In this document: in pieces, positions 18,159-28,698 of the stretch
Position numbering within the stretch: the first letter of the stretch is position 1
Layout: the number at the start of each line of letters is the position of its first letter
NCBI GenBank assembly: GCA_963839995.1
Contig: CAWIXH010000001.1
Location: forward strand, 248,001-312,000
Reading direction: 5' to 3'
DNA from: CAWIUB01 sp963839995
Lineage (GTDB): Bacteria > Actinomycetota > Actinomycetes > Mycobacteriales > Jatrophihabitantaceae
Length of the DNA stretch: 64,000 nt
Position numbers and translations under genes: made by a program
The notes under the pieces: generated by a model
What the model saw: only the letters and a program-made list of their open reading frames with translations
What the model was told of the DNA's origin: nothing
Databases searched by the model: none

Positions 18159-19145
18159 CTACCCGCCGATCAGCGCACGCTGGTTGGCGAGGTCGGCGTC
18201 GACCATCATCTCGACCAGCTGCGCGAAGGTGACACTCGGCTTCCAGCCAAGACGCTCATGTGCCTTGCGCGGATCGCCGATCAACTCGTCGACCTCGGCT
18301 GGCCGGAAGAAACGCGGATTTTGCACGACATGACTCGACCAGTCGGTGATTCCGACGTGGCGGAACGCGACATCCAGGAACTCACGGATCGAGTGCGTCT
18401 CGCCGGTTGCCACCACGTAGTCGTCAGCCTCGTCCTGCTGTAGCATCCGCCACATCGCCTCGACGTAGTCACCGGCGAAGCCCCAGTCGCGCTTGGCGTC
18501 CAGATTGCCCAGAGCGATCTGCTCTTGTCGGCCAAGTTTGATTCGGGCGACGGCTTGGGAGATCTTGCGGGTAACGAACTCGGGACCGCGGCGCGGTGAC
18601 TCGTGATTGAACAGGATGCCCGATGACGCATGCATGCCGTAGGACTCGCGATAGTTGATCGTCATATAGTGACCGAAGACCTTGGCCACGCCGTAAGGTG
18701 AGCGCGGCCACAGCAAAGTCGACTCGCGCTGCGGCACCTCCTGCACCTTGCCGAACATCTCGGAGCTGGACGCCTGGTAGAACCGCACCCGCGACCCGTC
18801 CGACCCCGCATACAGCCGGGTGGCCTCCAGCATGTTCAGGACGCCGAGAGCGGTGACCTCCGAGGTTAGCCGGGCGTTCTCCCAAGAGTAGGCGACGAAA
18901 GAGATAGCGCCCAGGTTGTAGATCTCGTCAGGCTGTGCCGAGGCTAACGCACGGATCAGGCCGGACAGGTCGGTCAAATCTCCGGTGAGTAGCCGAACAC
19001 CGGGCACCGTCTGCTCGACCAGGTCCCGCTTCGGGTTGTTCTGTCCGCGGATCAGGCCGTATACCTCGTAGCCCTTGTCGAGGAGCAACTCGGACAGGTA
19101 GAGCCCGTCCTGGCCGGTGATCCCGGTGATCAGTGCGCGCGGCAT
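18159..19145 (-). CDS. gmd: GDP-mannose 4,6-dehydratase
   Basis: Converts GDP-D-mannose to GDP-4-keto-6-deoxy-D-mannose, the branch point to GDP-fucose, GDP-rhamnose and related sugars. The 328-residue protein has TGITGQDGLYLSELLLDKGYEVYG, LTGDLTDLSGLIRAL, PDEIYNLGAISFV, QASSSEMFGKVQEVPQ, SPYGVAKVFGHYMT and the nucleotide-binding RRDWGF-like KRDWGFAGDYVEAMW, a near-complete set of GMD motifs. ATG 19145 follows an in-frame TTG and matches the family start MPRALIT. It forms an operon with the second copy and may receive GDP-mannose from the manB product. It is divergent from the FkbM operon, with a shared promoter region of about 130 nt. Confidence 0.9.
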   Translation of the reverse strand: MPRALITGITGQDGLYLSELLLDKGYEVYGLIRGQNNPKRDLVEQTVPGVRLLTGDLTDLSGLIRALASAQPDEIYNLGAISFVAYSWENARLTSEVTALGVLNMLEATRLYAGSDGSRVRFYQASSSEMFGKVQEVPQRESTLLWPRSPYGVAKVFGHYMTINYRESYGMHASSGILFNHESPRRGPEFVTRKISQAVARIKLGRQEQIALGNLDAKRDWGFAGDYVEAMWRMLQQDEADDYVVATGETHSIREFLDVAFRHVGITDWSSHVVQNPRFFRPAEVDELIGDPRKAHERLGWKPSVTFAQLVEMMVDADLANQRALIGG

Positions 19146-19276
19146 CAAAACCCTTTGATCATGACGGCCTCCGGAGTGGACCCCGATACTCTACAAGGGC
19201 GGCCTCCCACCAGCCGAGCGCCATGCAGATCATCAATGCGCGTCAGCGCTGACCTGGCTGGCGCGAGCTGGACCTT

Positions 19277-20293
19277 ATGATGGTCGCCGTGCCGACGCCC
19301 CCCTTTGCCTCGTTCGCCCAAAACGGCGAGGACGTGGTTCTCCGGCGTGCGCTCGGCCACATCGAGCACGGCCGTTACGTCGACGTTGGGGCGAACGACC
19401 CGACCGAGGACTCGGTGACTCGCGCGTTCTACGACAACGGCTGGCGTGGGATCGCCGTTGAGCCAGTTCCCGCGTACGCCGCGTTGTTCCGCAAGGAGCG
19501 ACCAGAGGATTATGTCGTCGAGGCGGCGATCACGGCACACTCCGGTGACGTCGTAACGCTGCACGAGGTGCCCGGCACTGGGCTGTCCACCTTGCTTGAC
19601 GGCGTTCGTGATCAACATGTGCAGGCCGGGCGCGACGTTCGCGACATCACCGTCAAGACGCGGACGCTCGACGACGTGCTCGCCGAAGCGGGTTGGGACG
19701 GCGCGGACATCCACTTCGCGTCCATCGACACGGAAGGGGGCGAGGAGGGCGTACTTCGGGGATTCGATCTGCCCCGATGGCGGCCCTGGGTTCTGGTCAT
19801 CGAGGCCACGGCTCCCGACAGCATCAGTCCCACGTATCAGGCGTGGGAGCACGTCGTCGAGAAAGCGGGGTACCGATTTCAGCTCTTCGACGGGCTCTCC
19901 CGCTTCTACGTCGCAGCCGAGCATGGGGACGAACTCGGGGCCGCACTCGGCCACGGGGCGAGCATCCTCGACAACTACACCACGCTCCGGCAGCGGAACC
20001 TCGAGTCGACCATCCAGCGCCTGCACGAGAGCCTGCGAAACGCCGACGAGAACCTTGCACAGGCCAAACGGGACCTCGCCCAGGCAGCTGACGATGTCGT
20101 CGAATGGCGATGTGCCGCGCTGACCCGCTGGGCGGACAGCGTCGCGGCCGCAAGCCAACAAACAGACTCCGACGAGGCGCAGCACCTGCGCGACGAACTG
20201 GCCGCAGTGCGGGCAACCGTGTCGTGGCGGGTGACTAAACCGCTCCGGGCGGTGCGCGGGCGGATCGGAAGCGACCGGGCGAGGCGAGGATGA
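19277..20293 (+). CDS. FkbM-family methyltransferase
   Basis: The FkbM core is clear: FASFAQNGEDVVLRRAL, YVDVGANDPTEDSVTRAFYDNGWRG (SAM motif), GIAVEPVPAYAALF and IHFASIDTEGGEEGVLRGFD. FkbM enzymes O-methylate sugars and related hydroxyl groups. After residue about 230 the protein continues as a charged alpha-helical, probably coiled-coil tail ending in TVSWRVTKPLRAVRGR, a segment common in glycan-cluster proteins. The stop overlaps the next gene as ATGA, opening a five-gene coupled operon with two GT4 genes and an ABC exporter. Terminal O-methyl groups often mark chain ends for Wzt recognition, so this enzyme may act as chain terminator. Confidence 0.85.
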   Translation: MMVAVPTPPFASFAQNGEDVVLRRALGHIEHGRYVDVGANDPTEDSVTRAFYDNGWRGIAVEPVPAYAALFRKERPEDYVVEAAITAHSGDVVTLHEVPGTGLSTLLDGVRDQHVQAGRDVRDITVKTRTLDDVLAEAGWDGADIHFASIDTEGGEEGVLRGFDLPRWRPWVLVIEATAPDSISPTYQAWEHVVEKAGYRFQLFDGLSRFYVAAEHGDELGAALGHGASILDNYTTLRQRNLESTIQRLHESLRNADENLAQAKRDLAQAADDVVEWRCAALTRWADSVAAASQQTDSDEAQHLRDELAAVRATVSWRVTKPLRAVRGRIGSDRARRG

Positions 20294-21813
20294 AGCGAGC
20301 AATCGATCCCGCCATGGCAAGGCGCGCCCTGGCGCAGCGCCTGCGCGCCGCCGCGCGCGTACTGATCGACGAACCGCTGCCCGTGCCGGACCCCGACCCG
20401 GCGCGCGACGCGGCGGTCGTGCTGGACGTGCTCGTCCGGCGGGTACACGCGGACCCGTCACCGGATCGGGTCTGGTTGCTGTGCGTCGCCGTGTCCAGTT
20501 GCCTACCGAGCAGCGACGAGGTGCAAGCCGTCCGGCGCCAGTTCGAACTGCGCACCGTTCAGCAGGCGTCCCTATGGTTGCTCGACACGAGCATGCAGGC
20601 CGCATCGAGAGGTTCGCCCACCCGCGAGTTGCACCTTGCGGTCGATCAGGTCGTAGTCGACGTCGACCATTCGGCGCAACACGACCTGCATACCGGCATC
20701 CAGCAGGTCGTGCGTAACACGCTTCCACTGTGGGCGCGTGACCACGACATCGTCCCGGTCGCCTGGACGCCCGGCTGCACCGCGCAGCGCGCGCTGAGCA
20801 GATCGGAGCAGGACCGAGTGCTGCACTGGCGCAGCACAAGCCAGCTAAATCGCCGGCAGGGGGATGACGCCGATGCGCTGCCCCTCGTCGTTCCGTGGCG
20901 AAGCACGCTCGTACTGGCCGAGGTGCCACCCGCCGCCGCGTGCGCGCGGCTGGCCGCGCTCGGGCAGTCCTCCGGCAATACGCTGTCCGCGATCGGCTAC
21001 GACTGCGTCCCGATCGTGAGCGCGGACATGGTGCCGATCGTCGAGCCGAACCGGTTCGCCCGCTACCTATCCGTGGTGAAGCATGCTCATCACGTCGCGG
21101 GCATCAGCATCTCGGCCCGCACTGAGTTCGGCGGCTTCACCGAAACCCTGCCCAATCAAGGGCTGGCTGGCCCGGCGGTCGTCGAGTGCCTTCTCCCGTC
21201 GGAGGGCATCGGGTTTGCGCCGGCTGTGGATTCCCCCAAGTCTGAATCCATGCCGACCGTGTTGTCGGTGGGAAGTTTCGAGCCGCGCAAGAATCACCTT
21301 GCTCTGCTCAATGCGGCCGAGATCCTCTGGCGCGAAGGGCTCGCCTTCCGCCTCCGGCTTATCGGCGGCAGCGGCTGGGGGCATGAGGTGCCCAACACAG
21401 TGCGCGCGCTGAAAGCAAACGGCTACCCGCTGACGATCGAGAGCCGCGTCGCGACTAGTGAGCTCGCCGCCGCATACCGCGCCGCTCGATTCACGGTGTT
21501 CCCCTCGCTGCATGAGGGCTATGGCCTACCGGTCGCGGAGTCCATCGCGTTCGGTACCCCCGTCATCACGTCCAATTACGGCAGCACCCGGGAGATCGGA
21601 GAGGGCCGAGGAGCCGAACTCATCGACCCACGCAAGCAGGAGGAACTCGTCAACGCCATGCGCAGGTTGCTCCGTGACAACGCCCGGCTCGCCGCATTGC
21701 GCGCCGAGACGAGGCATCGCTCGAGTCGATCCTGGGAGGACTACGCCACAGAGGCGTGGCATAGCCTGGTGAGCTCGAGTCGGGTTGCCGCCGCGGCAGG
21801 CCGGACGCGATGA
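20290..21813 (+). CDS. Glycosyltransferase family 4 (first of a tandem pair)
   Basis: A 507-residue GT-B enzyme. Residues about 1-110 are a helical region absent from most GT4 proteins. Then VVVDVDHSAQHDLHTGIQQVVR marks the acceptor domain, and VLSVGSFEPRKNHLALLNAAE with FPSLHEGYGLPVAESIAFG (EX7E) the donor domain. The two neighbouring genes overlap it by ATGA on both sides. It shares this unusual layout with the next gene, so they probably arose by duplication and may add alternate sugars of one repeat unit. Donor sugar unknown. Confidence 0.85.
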   Translation: MKRAIDPAMARRALAQRLRAAARVLIDEPLPVPDPDPARDAAVVLDVLVRRVHADPSPDRVWLLCVAVSSCLPSSDEVQAVRRQFELRTVQQASLWLLDTSMQAASRGSPTRELHLAVDQVVVDVDHSAQHDLHTGIQQVVRNTLPLWARDHDIVPVAWTPGCTAQRALSRSEQDRVLHWRSTSQLNRRQGDDADALPLVVPWRSTLVLAEVPPAAACARLAALGQSSGNTLSAIGYDCVPIVSADMVPIVEPNRFARYLSVVKHAHHVAGISISARTEFGGFTETLPNQGLAGPAVVECLLPSEGIGFAPAVDSPKSESMPTVLSVGSFEPRKNHLALLNAAEILWREGLAFRLRLIGGSGWGHEVPNTVRALKANGYPLTIESRVATSELAAAYRAARFTVFPSLHEGYGLPVAESIAFGTPVITSNYGSTREIGEGRGAELIDPRKQEELVNAMRRLLRDNARLAALRAETRHRSSRSWEDYATEAWHSLVSSSRVAAAAGRTR

Positions 21814-23390
21814 ACTCGGTCCGCACCCAACCCACCGTCGCGTCGCTGGCGCGGACGATCAACCGCAGCGGTCCGAAGTCACGTGATGCCATCCGTGCCC
21901 GGCTGCGCGGGGTCGTCGCGGCGATCGCCACCGAGCCGGATGAGCTGGCGAGCACCACGACCCTGCTCGAGAACCTGCAGAGCGCGCTTGAACACGCCGA
22001 ACCCGAGCGATTCTGGCTCGCACTGTCGGTGTTGTATGCGCGTCTGCCACACAGCGAATCGGTCCAACGGGCGGTGCGCACCGCCCGCCTCGATGGCCCG
22101 CTTGCCGCGATGGCGGGCGCGCTGCGCCCCCCGGGGCGTGGCTTCCGGCTATGGCGCAATCACTGGCCCGCCGTCGAGGTGGTCACCGGCGAGGTGCTCG
22201 TCGACGTGCACCACACCTCCCAGACGACTTTCGCAACGGGCATCCAGCGAGTTGCCCGTCAGTCCGTCATGCGCTGGAGCCGTGACCACGATCCGCTGCT
22301 GATCGGCTGGACATCTGACTACACGGCGTTGCGGCGACTGCGTGGTTGGGAGACACAGCGTGCCTGCTTCGGGACGAGCGCTAACGGCGCACGCGAAGCA
22401 GCGGATCGTCGCGAGATACTCGTACCCTGGCATTGCGAATACCTGCTCCCTGAGCTGCTCGCCGAGCCGCCCCGCGCACAGCGGCTCAAGGCGATGGTCG
22501 AGTTCTCTGGCTCCTCCTCAGCCGTCATCGGCTTCGACTGTGTGCCGCTGACATCTGCGGAGACGACGGCGTACGGCATGAGCGGCGGCTTCGCGCTGAA
22601 CCTCTCCGCGGTCGCGCGGATGGATCGGGTCGCCACGATCTCACACGGTGCGGCGACGGAGTATGAGGGCTGGAAGAGGATGTTGCACGGCGCGGGGCTT
22701 TCTGGGCCGCGAATCGTGCCGATACCCCTGGCGGTCGAAGGCGCCGAACCGACCGAAGCCGCGCTCGACGAAGCCAGGCGGCTGTTGACGGCAGGCGACC
22801 TGCCTATGGTGTTGGTCGTCGGCAGCCACGAGCCACGCAAGAACCACCTTGCCGTGCTGCACGCCGCGGAACTGCTCTGGCGCGACGGCGCCCGGTTCGG
22901 TCTGAACTTCGTGGGTGGTAACGCCTGGAACAGCGAACTGTTCGAGCGCCGCCTTGCTGAGCTACAGGCAATGCACCGCCCGGTCCAAGCGATATCGGCG
23001 CTGTCTGACGAGCTGCTGTGGGCGGCGTATCGCCTCGCCCGGTACACCGTGTTCCCCTCATTCAACGAGGGGTTCGGCCTACCGGTGGCGGAGTCGCTGG
23101 CCAGCGGAACTCCCGTCGTGACGTCGAACTTCGGAAGCATGCGCGAGATCGCGGCTGCCGGCGGCGCACTCCTCGTGGACCCCCGCGATGACCACGCGCT
23201 GGCAACCGCCATGCGTGACCTGTTGACCGATGACGCTCTGCACGAGCGGCTGACCCGTGAAGCCCGCAATGTCGCGGTGCGGCGCTGGGATGACTACGCC
23301 GAACAGGTGTGGCAGTACCTGGTCAACGGCATCGAGCCGGGCAAGGTCTCCTCCGCCTCGACGGTCGAGCCGGCGGGTCGCTCCGTATGA
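21810..23390 (+). CDS. Glycosyltransferase family 4 (second of a tandem pair)
   Basis: A 526-residue paralog of the previous gene with the same long helical N-terminus, then EVLVDVHHTSQTTFATGIQRVAR, VLVVGSHEPRKNHLAVLHAAE and the EX7E motif in FPSFNEGFGLPVAESLASG. Its start ATG 21810 overlaps the previous stop, and its stop overlaps the wzm start (ATG 23387), so stoichiometric translation with the exporter is likely. The pair probably polymerises or caps the exported chain. Sugar specificity cannot be read from sequence. Confidence 0.85.
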   Translation: MNSVRTQPTVASLARTINRSGPKSRDAIRARLRGVVAAIATEPDELASTTTLLENLQSALEHAEPERFWLALSVLYARLPHSESVQRAVRTARLDGPLAAMAGALRPPGRGFRLWRNHWPAVEVVTGEVLVDVHHTSQTTFATGIQRVARQSVMRWSRDHDPLLIGWTSDYTALRRLRGWETQRACFGTSANGAREAADRREILVPWHCEYLLPELLAEPPRAQRLKAMVEFSGSSSAVIGFDCVPLTSAETTAYGMSGGFALNLSAVARMDRVATISHGAATEYEGWKRMLHGAGLSGPRIVPIPLAVEGAEPTEAALDEARRLLTAGDLPMVLVVGSHEPRKNHLAVLHAAELLWRDGARFGLNFVGGNAWNSELFERRLAELQAMHRPVQAISALSDELLWAAYRLARYTVFPSFNEGFGLPVAESLASGTPVVTSNFGSMREIAAAGGALLVDPRDDHALATAMRDLLTDDALHERLTREARNVAVRRWDDYAEQVWQYLVNGIEPGKVSSASTVEPAGRSV

Positions 23391-24312
23391 CCACTCCGAC
23401 AAGCGGCCGACGACAGGCGAGCACGCAACGCGAACAGCACCTGTCCGAACTGCCGTTCACTCCCGCCGGACCCCGACCCGGTTTCGTCCTGGGTACGGCG
23501 CATTCACTCCGCCACCTCTGGGCTTATCGCGAGCTGCTCTCCCTACTCGTACGGCGCGAGCTGAAGGCCCGCTATAAGGACAGCGCGCTGGGCTTCTTCT
23601 GGAGTCTCATGCGCCCGCTCGCCCAGCTGCTCATCTACTACGTGGCGCTTGGGAAGTTCCTCGGTGCGGAGCGGTCAATCCCCGACTACGCGATCTTCGT
23701 CTTCACCGGACTGACTGCGTGGCAGCTGTTCTCCGAGATTGTCGGCGCAGGCACTGGCTCGATCGTCGCTAACGGCGGCTTGGTGAAGAAGATCTATCTG
23801 CCGCGTGAGGTCTTCCCCCTCAGCGTGGTCGGTTCGGCGCTGTTCAGTTTCCTCGTTCAGGTCCTGATCTTGGTCCTCGCGACGTTCGCGGTCGGCGCCC
23901 CGCCAACAGGAACGCGCCTGCTGTACTTCCCGCTCGGAGCGTTGGTCCTGCTCATCTATGCGACGGCACTGGGGTTTCTGCTCTCGGCGCTGAACGTGTA
24001 CCTGCGCGACATCCAGTATCTCGTCGAGATCATGTTGATGGTGCTGTTCTGGATCACGCCGACCGTCTACTCATGGGCACAGGCCCACGCTCAGCTCGGC
24101 AACGGCATCGCCGGTCACCTCTACGACGCAAATCCGCTGACGGCGAGCGTCCTCGCTTTTCAGCGCGCATTTTGGGTGGCCGGCACCAACGAGCCCAGCC
24201 CCGCGGGCCTGGCGGCGACGCTCGGCTGGGAGATCGTCGTCGGCCTCGGTCTGCTCTGGGTGTGTCAGCGGGTCTTCGCCAGGCTGCAGTCAAACTTCGC
24301 GCAGGAGCTGTG

Positions 24313-24313
<1 letters not shown>
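23387..24313 (+). CDS. wzm: Polysaccharide ABC exporter permease (Wzm-like)
   Basis: ABC-2 type permease of 308 residues with six hydrophobic segments. LVRRELKARYKDSALGFFWSLMRPLAQLLIYY is the conserved start of Wzm/TagG/RfbD proteins; NGGLVKKIYLPREVFPLS forms the coupling region and LNVYLRDIQYLVEI precedes the last helices. It partners the ATPase encoded next to export a lipid-linked glycan made on the cytoplasmic side. ATG 23387 is chosen for the ATGA overlap; the frame is open upstream to 23309. Stop and next start overlap by one base (TGATG). Confidence 0.92.
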
Positions 24314-25521
<1,208 letters not shown>

Positions 25522-25533
25522 TCGGCCGACCAC

Positions 25534-26652
25534 GTGCTAGTCGGCCTGGACGCAACCCCGCTGCTCGGCCACCAGACCGGCATCGGCGTCTACACCCGGC
25601 GGCTGCTGCAGGCGCTCGCAGTTCCCGGCGTTGGCGAGACAGGGCCGGCCGAGGTCCGTGCCACCGCGTTCACACTTCGCGGCCACGGCGAGCTTGCTGC
25701 TCGGGTTCCCGGGGGTGTCACGACGCATGCGAGGCCGGTGCCAGCGCGGTTGCTCCGGGCGTCCTGGGCCAGGTGCGAGCTGCCGCCGGTTGAATGGTTG
25801 TGCGGACGGGTCGACGTGTTCCATGGGACGAACTTTGTCCTGCCCCCGGCCCGCCGAGCGCGCGGCGTGGTGACCATCCACGATTTGTCCTTCCTCAGGT
25901 ACCCACAGACCGTGAGTGCGGACTCACTGCGCTACCGGGAGCTGGTCCCGCGCAGCGTTGCGCGAGCGGAGGTGGTCTGCGCCCTGTCGTGCGCGATGGC
26001 CGACGAGATCGCCGCTGAATACGCGCTCGACCGGGCTTCGATCCACGTAACCGAGCCGGGCGTCGACGAGTCGTGGTTCGCGGCGCAGCCACCGGACGCG
26101 GCGACTCGGACTCGGCTCGGCCTGCCGGAGCGCTATGTGCTGGCGGTCGGGACTCTCGAGCCGCGCAAGAATCTATCGCTGCTGGTGGCGGCCTACCGAC
26201 AGTGGCGCAGCTCGGCACCTGACGCGCCGGGGCTGGTGCTGACCGGGCCAGCCGGCTGGGGTCCCCAGCTCGACCTCGGATCACTGCCCGCTGGGTCGGT
26301 CACCATGACCGGCTACCTCGACGAGGCTGTGCTCCGCCGGGTGGTTGCCGGCGCGACTTGCATGGCATTCCCTTCGCTGTACGAGGGATTCGGGATTCCT
26401 CCGGTCGAGGCTCTGGCCTGTGGAGTGTCCGTGGTCGCGACTGACCTTCCGGTCACGCGCGAGGTACTCGGAGACGCCGCGCTGCTCGTGCCACGTGGTG
26501 ATCGTGATGCGCTGGCGGCCGCGCTCGAGCAGCAATGCGCTGGCAGGTCGACCCCCCAGCAGATCGAACAGCGCCATGCTCGCGCCCGCCGTTGGACCTG
26601 GGAGGCGTGCGCGCAGAAGGCGATGGGGGCATACGAGGCCGCAGTGCGCTAG
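25534..26652 (+). CDS. Glycosyltransferase family 4 protein
   Basis: A 372-residue GT-B enzyme starting LVGLDATPLLGHQTGIGVYTRRLL, with GVVTIHDLSFLRYPQ, VLAVGTLEPRKNLSLLVAA and AFPSLYEGFGIPPVEALACGV (EX7E). It follows wzt by 12 nt and ends the exporter operon. The stop and that of rmlD on the other strand share the palindrome CTAG at 26649-26652. It resembles mannosyl- or rhamnosyl-transferases acting on polyprenyl-linked oligosaccharides; specificity is unknown. Confidence 0.85.
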   Translation: MLVGLDATPLLGHQTGIGVYTRRLLQALAVPGVGETGPAEVRATAFTLRGHGELAARVPGGVTTHARPVPARLLRASWARCELPPVEWLCGRVDVFHGTNFVLPPARRARGVVTIHDLSFLRYPQTVSADSLRYRELVPRSVARAEVVCALSCAMADEIAAEYALDRASIHVTEPGVDESWFAAQPPDAATRTRLGLPERYVLAVGTLEPRKNLSLLVAAYRQWRSSAPDAPGLVLTGPAGWGPQLDLGSLPAGSVTMTGYLDEAVLRRVVAGATCMAFPSLYEGFGIPPVEALACGVSVVATDLPVTREVLGDAALLVPRGDRDALAAALEQQCAGRSTPQQIEQRHARARRWTWEACAQKAMGAYEAAVR

Positions 26653-27515
26653 CCAGTCAGCGCTCTTCCGGACTTCGCGACGGCGCGATGCAACGCCTCG
26701 CGCCAATTCGGCATGGGCGTGAGACCCACTTTGCGCCAGGCGGCGTCTGACAGGACGGAGTACGCCGGTCGCGACGCCGCACTGGCGAACGCCTCGGTAG
26801 TGGTCGGCAGGACTCGGGCAGGGTCTGTCCCGAGTTCCTCGAAGATCGCGCGGGCGAAGCCGCACCAGGTTGTCTCGCCAGATCCGGTGCAGTGGTAGGT
26901 ACCCGCAGGGACGTCGGATTGGCCGAGTTGCATGAGAGCCCCAGCCAGATCGGCAGACCACGTGGGCGACCCACGCTGATCGTCGACGACGCGCACCGTC
27001 TCGCGTTCGCGTTCGAGCCGGGCCATCGTCTTAACGAAGTTCGCGCCGGCGGCACCGTACAGCCAAGCGGTGCGCACGACAAGCGACCGATCGGGCAACA
27101 GCTCGCGCACGGCCTGCTCGCCGGCCAGCTTCGTGCGACCGTAGGCAGACTTGGGGGCGACGGGATCGTCGACCTCGTAGGGTCGCGTGGCATCGCCTGC
27201 GAAGACGTAGTCGGTCGAGATGTGGATCAGCCGGCCGCCGTAGCGGGCGAGCACGCTGGCAAGGATGGCCGGCCCACTTGCGTTGATGCGGTAAGCGGCC
27301 TCCTCGTCCGTCTCGGCGGCGTCGACCGCGGTGTACGCGGCAGCATTCACGACGACGTCAGGCGTGAACTCGGAGACGACGCGAGCCATAGCATGAGACG
27401 CGGTGATGTCGAGTTCAGCATGGCCGACCGCGAGGACCTCGTCCGTCGAGTCGGCAAGCACACGCTGAAGGTCGGTCCCGAGTTGCCCCCGCGCCCCAGT
27501 GATGAACCACTTCAC
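26649..27515 (-). CDS. rmlD: dTDP-4-dehydrorhamnose reductase
   Basis: Last enzyme of dTDP-L-rhamnose synthesis: reduces dTDP-4-keto-L-rhamnose with NAD(P)H. The protein has VKWFITGARGQLGTDLQ (Rossmann motif), VVVNAAAYTAVDAAE, ISTDYVFAGD, SAYGRTKLAGEQAVRE (catalytic Y-x3-K) and VVRTAWLYGA, the usual RmlD set, at the usual 288 residues. GTG 27515 forms a GTGA overlap with the rmlB stop and starts at the conserved VKW; upstream in-frame sequence is inside rmlB. In mycobacteria rmlD lies next to wbbL; here both exist but are 22 kb apart. Confidence 0.92.
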   Translation of the reverse strand: MKWFITGARGQLGTDLQRVLADSTDEVLAVGHAELDITASHAMARVVSEFTPDVVVNAAAYTAVDAAETDEEAAYRINASGPAILASVLARYGGRLIHISTDYVFAGDATRPYEVDDPVAPKSAYGRTKLAGEQAVRELLPDRSLVVRTAWLYGAAGANFVKTMARLERERETVRVVDDQRGSPTWSADLAGALMQLGQSDVPAGTYHCTGSGETTWCGFARAIFEELGTDPARVLPTTTEAFASAASRPAYSVLSDAAWRKVGLTPMPNWREALHRAVAKSGRALTG

Positions 27516-28519
27516 GCGTCGAATCTGTCCTTCGCTAGCTCCGCGCGGGCCTTCAGCGGCTGCCACCAGGCGCGGTTGTCGCGGTACCACTGGACGGTCT
27601 GCGCAAGCCCTTCCTCGAAGGACACCTGCGGCGCATACCCGAGTTCGGCGATCTTGCTGAAGTCGACTGAGTACCGCAGGTCGTGGCCGCCGAGGCGCGG
27701 GTCGACGATGTGCTGGACGTCGTCCCAGTCGCGGCCGGTCGAGTCGAGCAGCAGCTGGGTCAGCTCCTTATTCGAGAGCTCACGCCCGCCACCGATGTTG
27801 TAGAACTCACCGGACTGGCCCTGCTCGACCACCAGTTGAACGCCCCGGCAGTGGTCGCCGACGAACAACCAGTCGCGGACGTTCAGCCCCTCGCCGTAGA
27901 GCGGCACTTTCCTGCTGTCGAGCAGGTTGGTCACGAATAGCGGGATGACCTTCTCCGGGAAGTGGTACGGCCCGTAGTTGTTGCTGCAGCGGGTGATCGA
28001 GACGTTCAGCCCGTATGTCTGGGCGTATGCGCGGGCCAGCAGGTCGCCGCCGGCTTTCGCGGCCGAGTACGGCGAGTTGGGCTCGAGGACGTGGTCCTCG
28101 GTCCACGACCCGACGGGGATCGAGCCGTAGACCTCGTCGGTCGAGATATGGACGATCCGCTGAACGCCGTGACGCAACGCCGCCTCGAACACCTGCTGCG
28201 CGCCAAGCACGTTCGTCTGCGTGAAGTCCGCCGCGCCGATTATGGAACGATCGACGTGCGATTCGGCGGCGAAGTTGACCAGCACGTCGTGGCCGGGCAG
28301 CGCGGCATCCAGGTCAGCGGCCGAGCAGATGTCCCCGCGGACGAAGGAATACCGCAGGCTGTCCGCCACGGGTGCGAGATTCCCGAGGTTCCCCGCGTAT
28401 GTCAGCTTGTCGAACACGGTGACGTGGGCGCCCGCGAATTGCGGATATGCGTCAGCGAGAAGCTCGCGTACATAATGTGAGCCGATGAAACCGGCCCCGC
28501 CGGTAACGAAGACGCGCAT
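27512..28519 (-). CDS. rmlB: dTDP-glucose 4,6-dehydratase
   Basis: Makes dTDP-4-keto-6-deoxyglucose, the second step of dTDP-rhamnose synthesis. Diagnostic motifs are MRVFVTGGAGFIGSHYVREL, FDKLTYAGNLGNL, NFAAESHVDRSI, ISTDEVYGS, the catalytic YSAAK, and TRCSNNYGPYHFPEKVIPL. Length 335 is normal. ATG 28519 follows a GTG and gives the standard start. Genes for RmlA and RmlC are not in this window, so they must lie elsewhere or the ManB-like protein covers the thymidylyltransferase step. Confidence 0.94.
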   Translation of the reverse strand: MRVFVTGGAGFIGSHYVRELLADAYPQFAGAHVTVFDKLTYAGNLGNLAPVADSLRYSFVRGDICSAADLDAALPGHDVLVNFAAESHVDRSIIGAADFTQTNVLGAQQVFEAALRHGVQRIVHISTDEVYGSIPVGSWTEDHVLEPNSPYSAAKAGGDLLARAYAQTYGLNVSITRCSNNYGPYHFPEKVIPLFVTNLLDSRKVPLYGEGLNVRDWLFVGDHCRGVQLVVEQGQSGEFYNIGGGRELSNKELTQLLLDSTGRDWDDVQHIVDPRLGGHDLRYSVDFSKIAELGYAPQVSFEEGLAQTVQWYRDNRAWWQPLKARAELAKDRFDA

Positions 28520-28698
28520 CACGCGGCAAACCTCCGAGTTCGGTTGACTCTCTCAGCGAACGAGTATCGCAGAGCGGGCGCGCGTGCTTGCCACCTGACG
28601 TCGATCGCGCAAGTGCGACCGAGCCGCGCACTGCGTGTTCATCGGGCGAACGAGGTCCGCGTAATACAGTCTCCCAATCGGTTGCGGAAGGGGACGAC

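Noticed and set aside
19145..20929. A 594-codon minus-strand frame
   Set aside because: It is antisense to the FkbM methyltransferase and a GT4 gene, both of which have clear motifs; the frame itself shows none.
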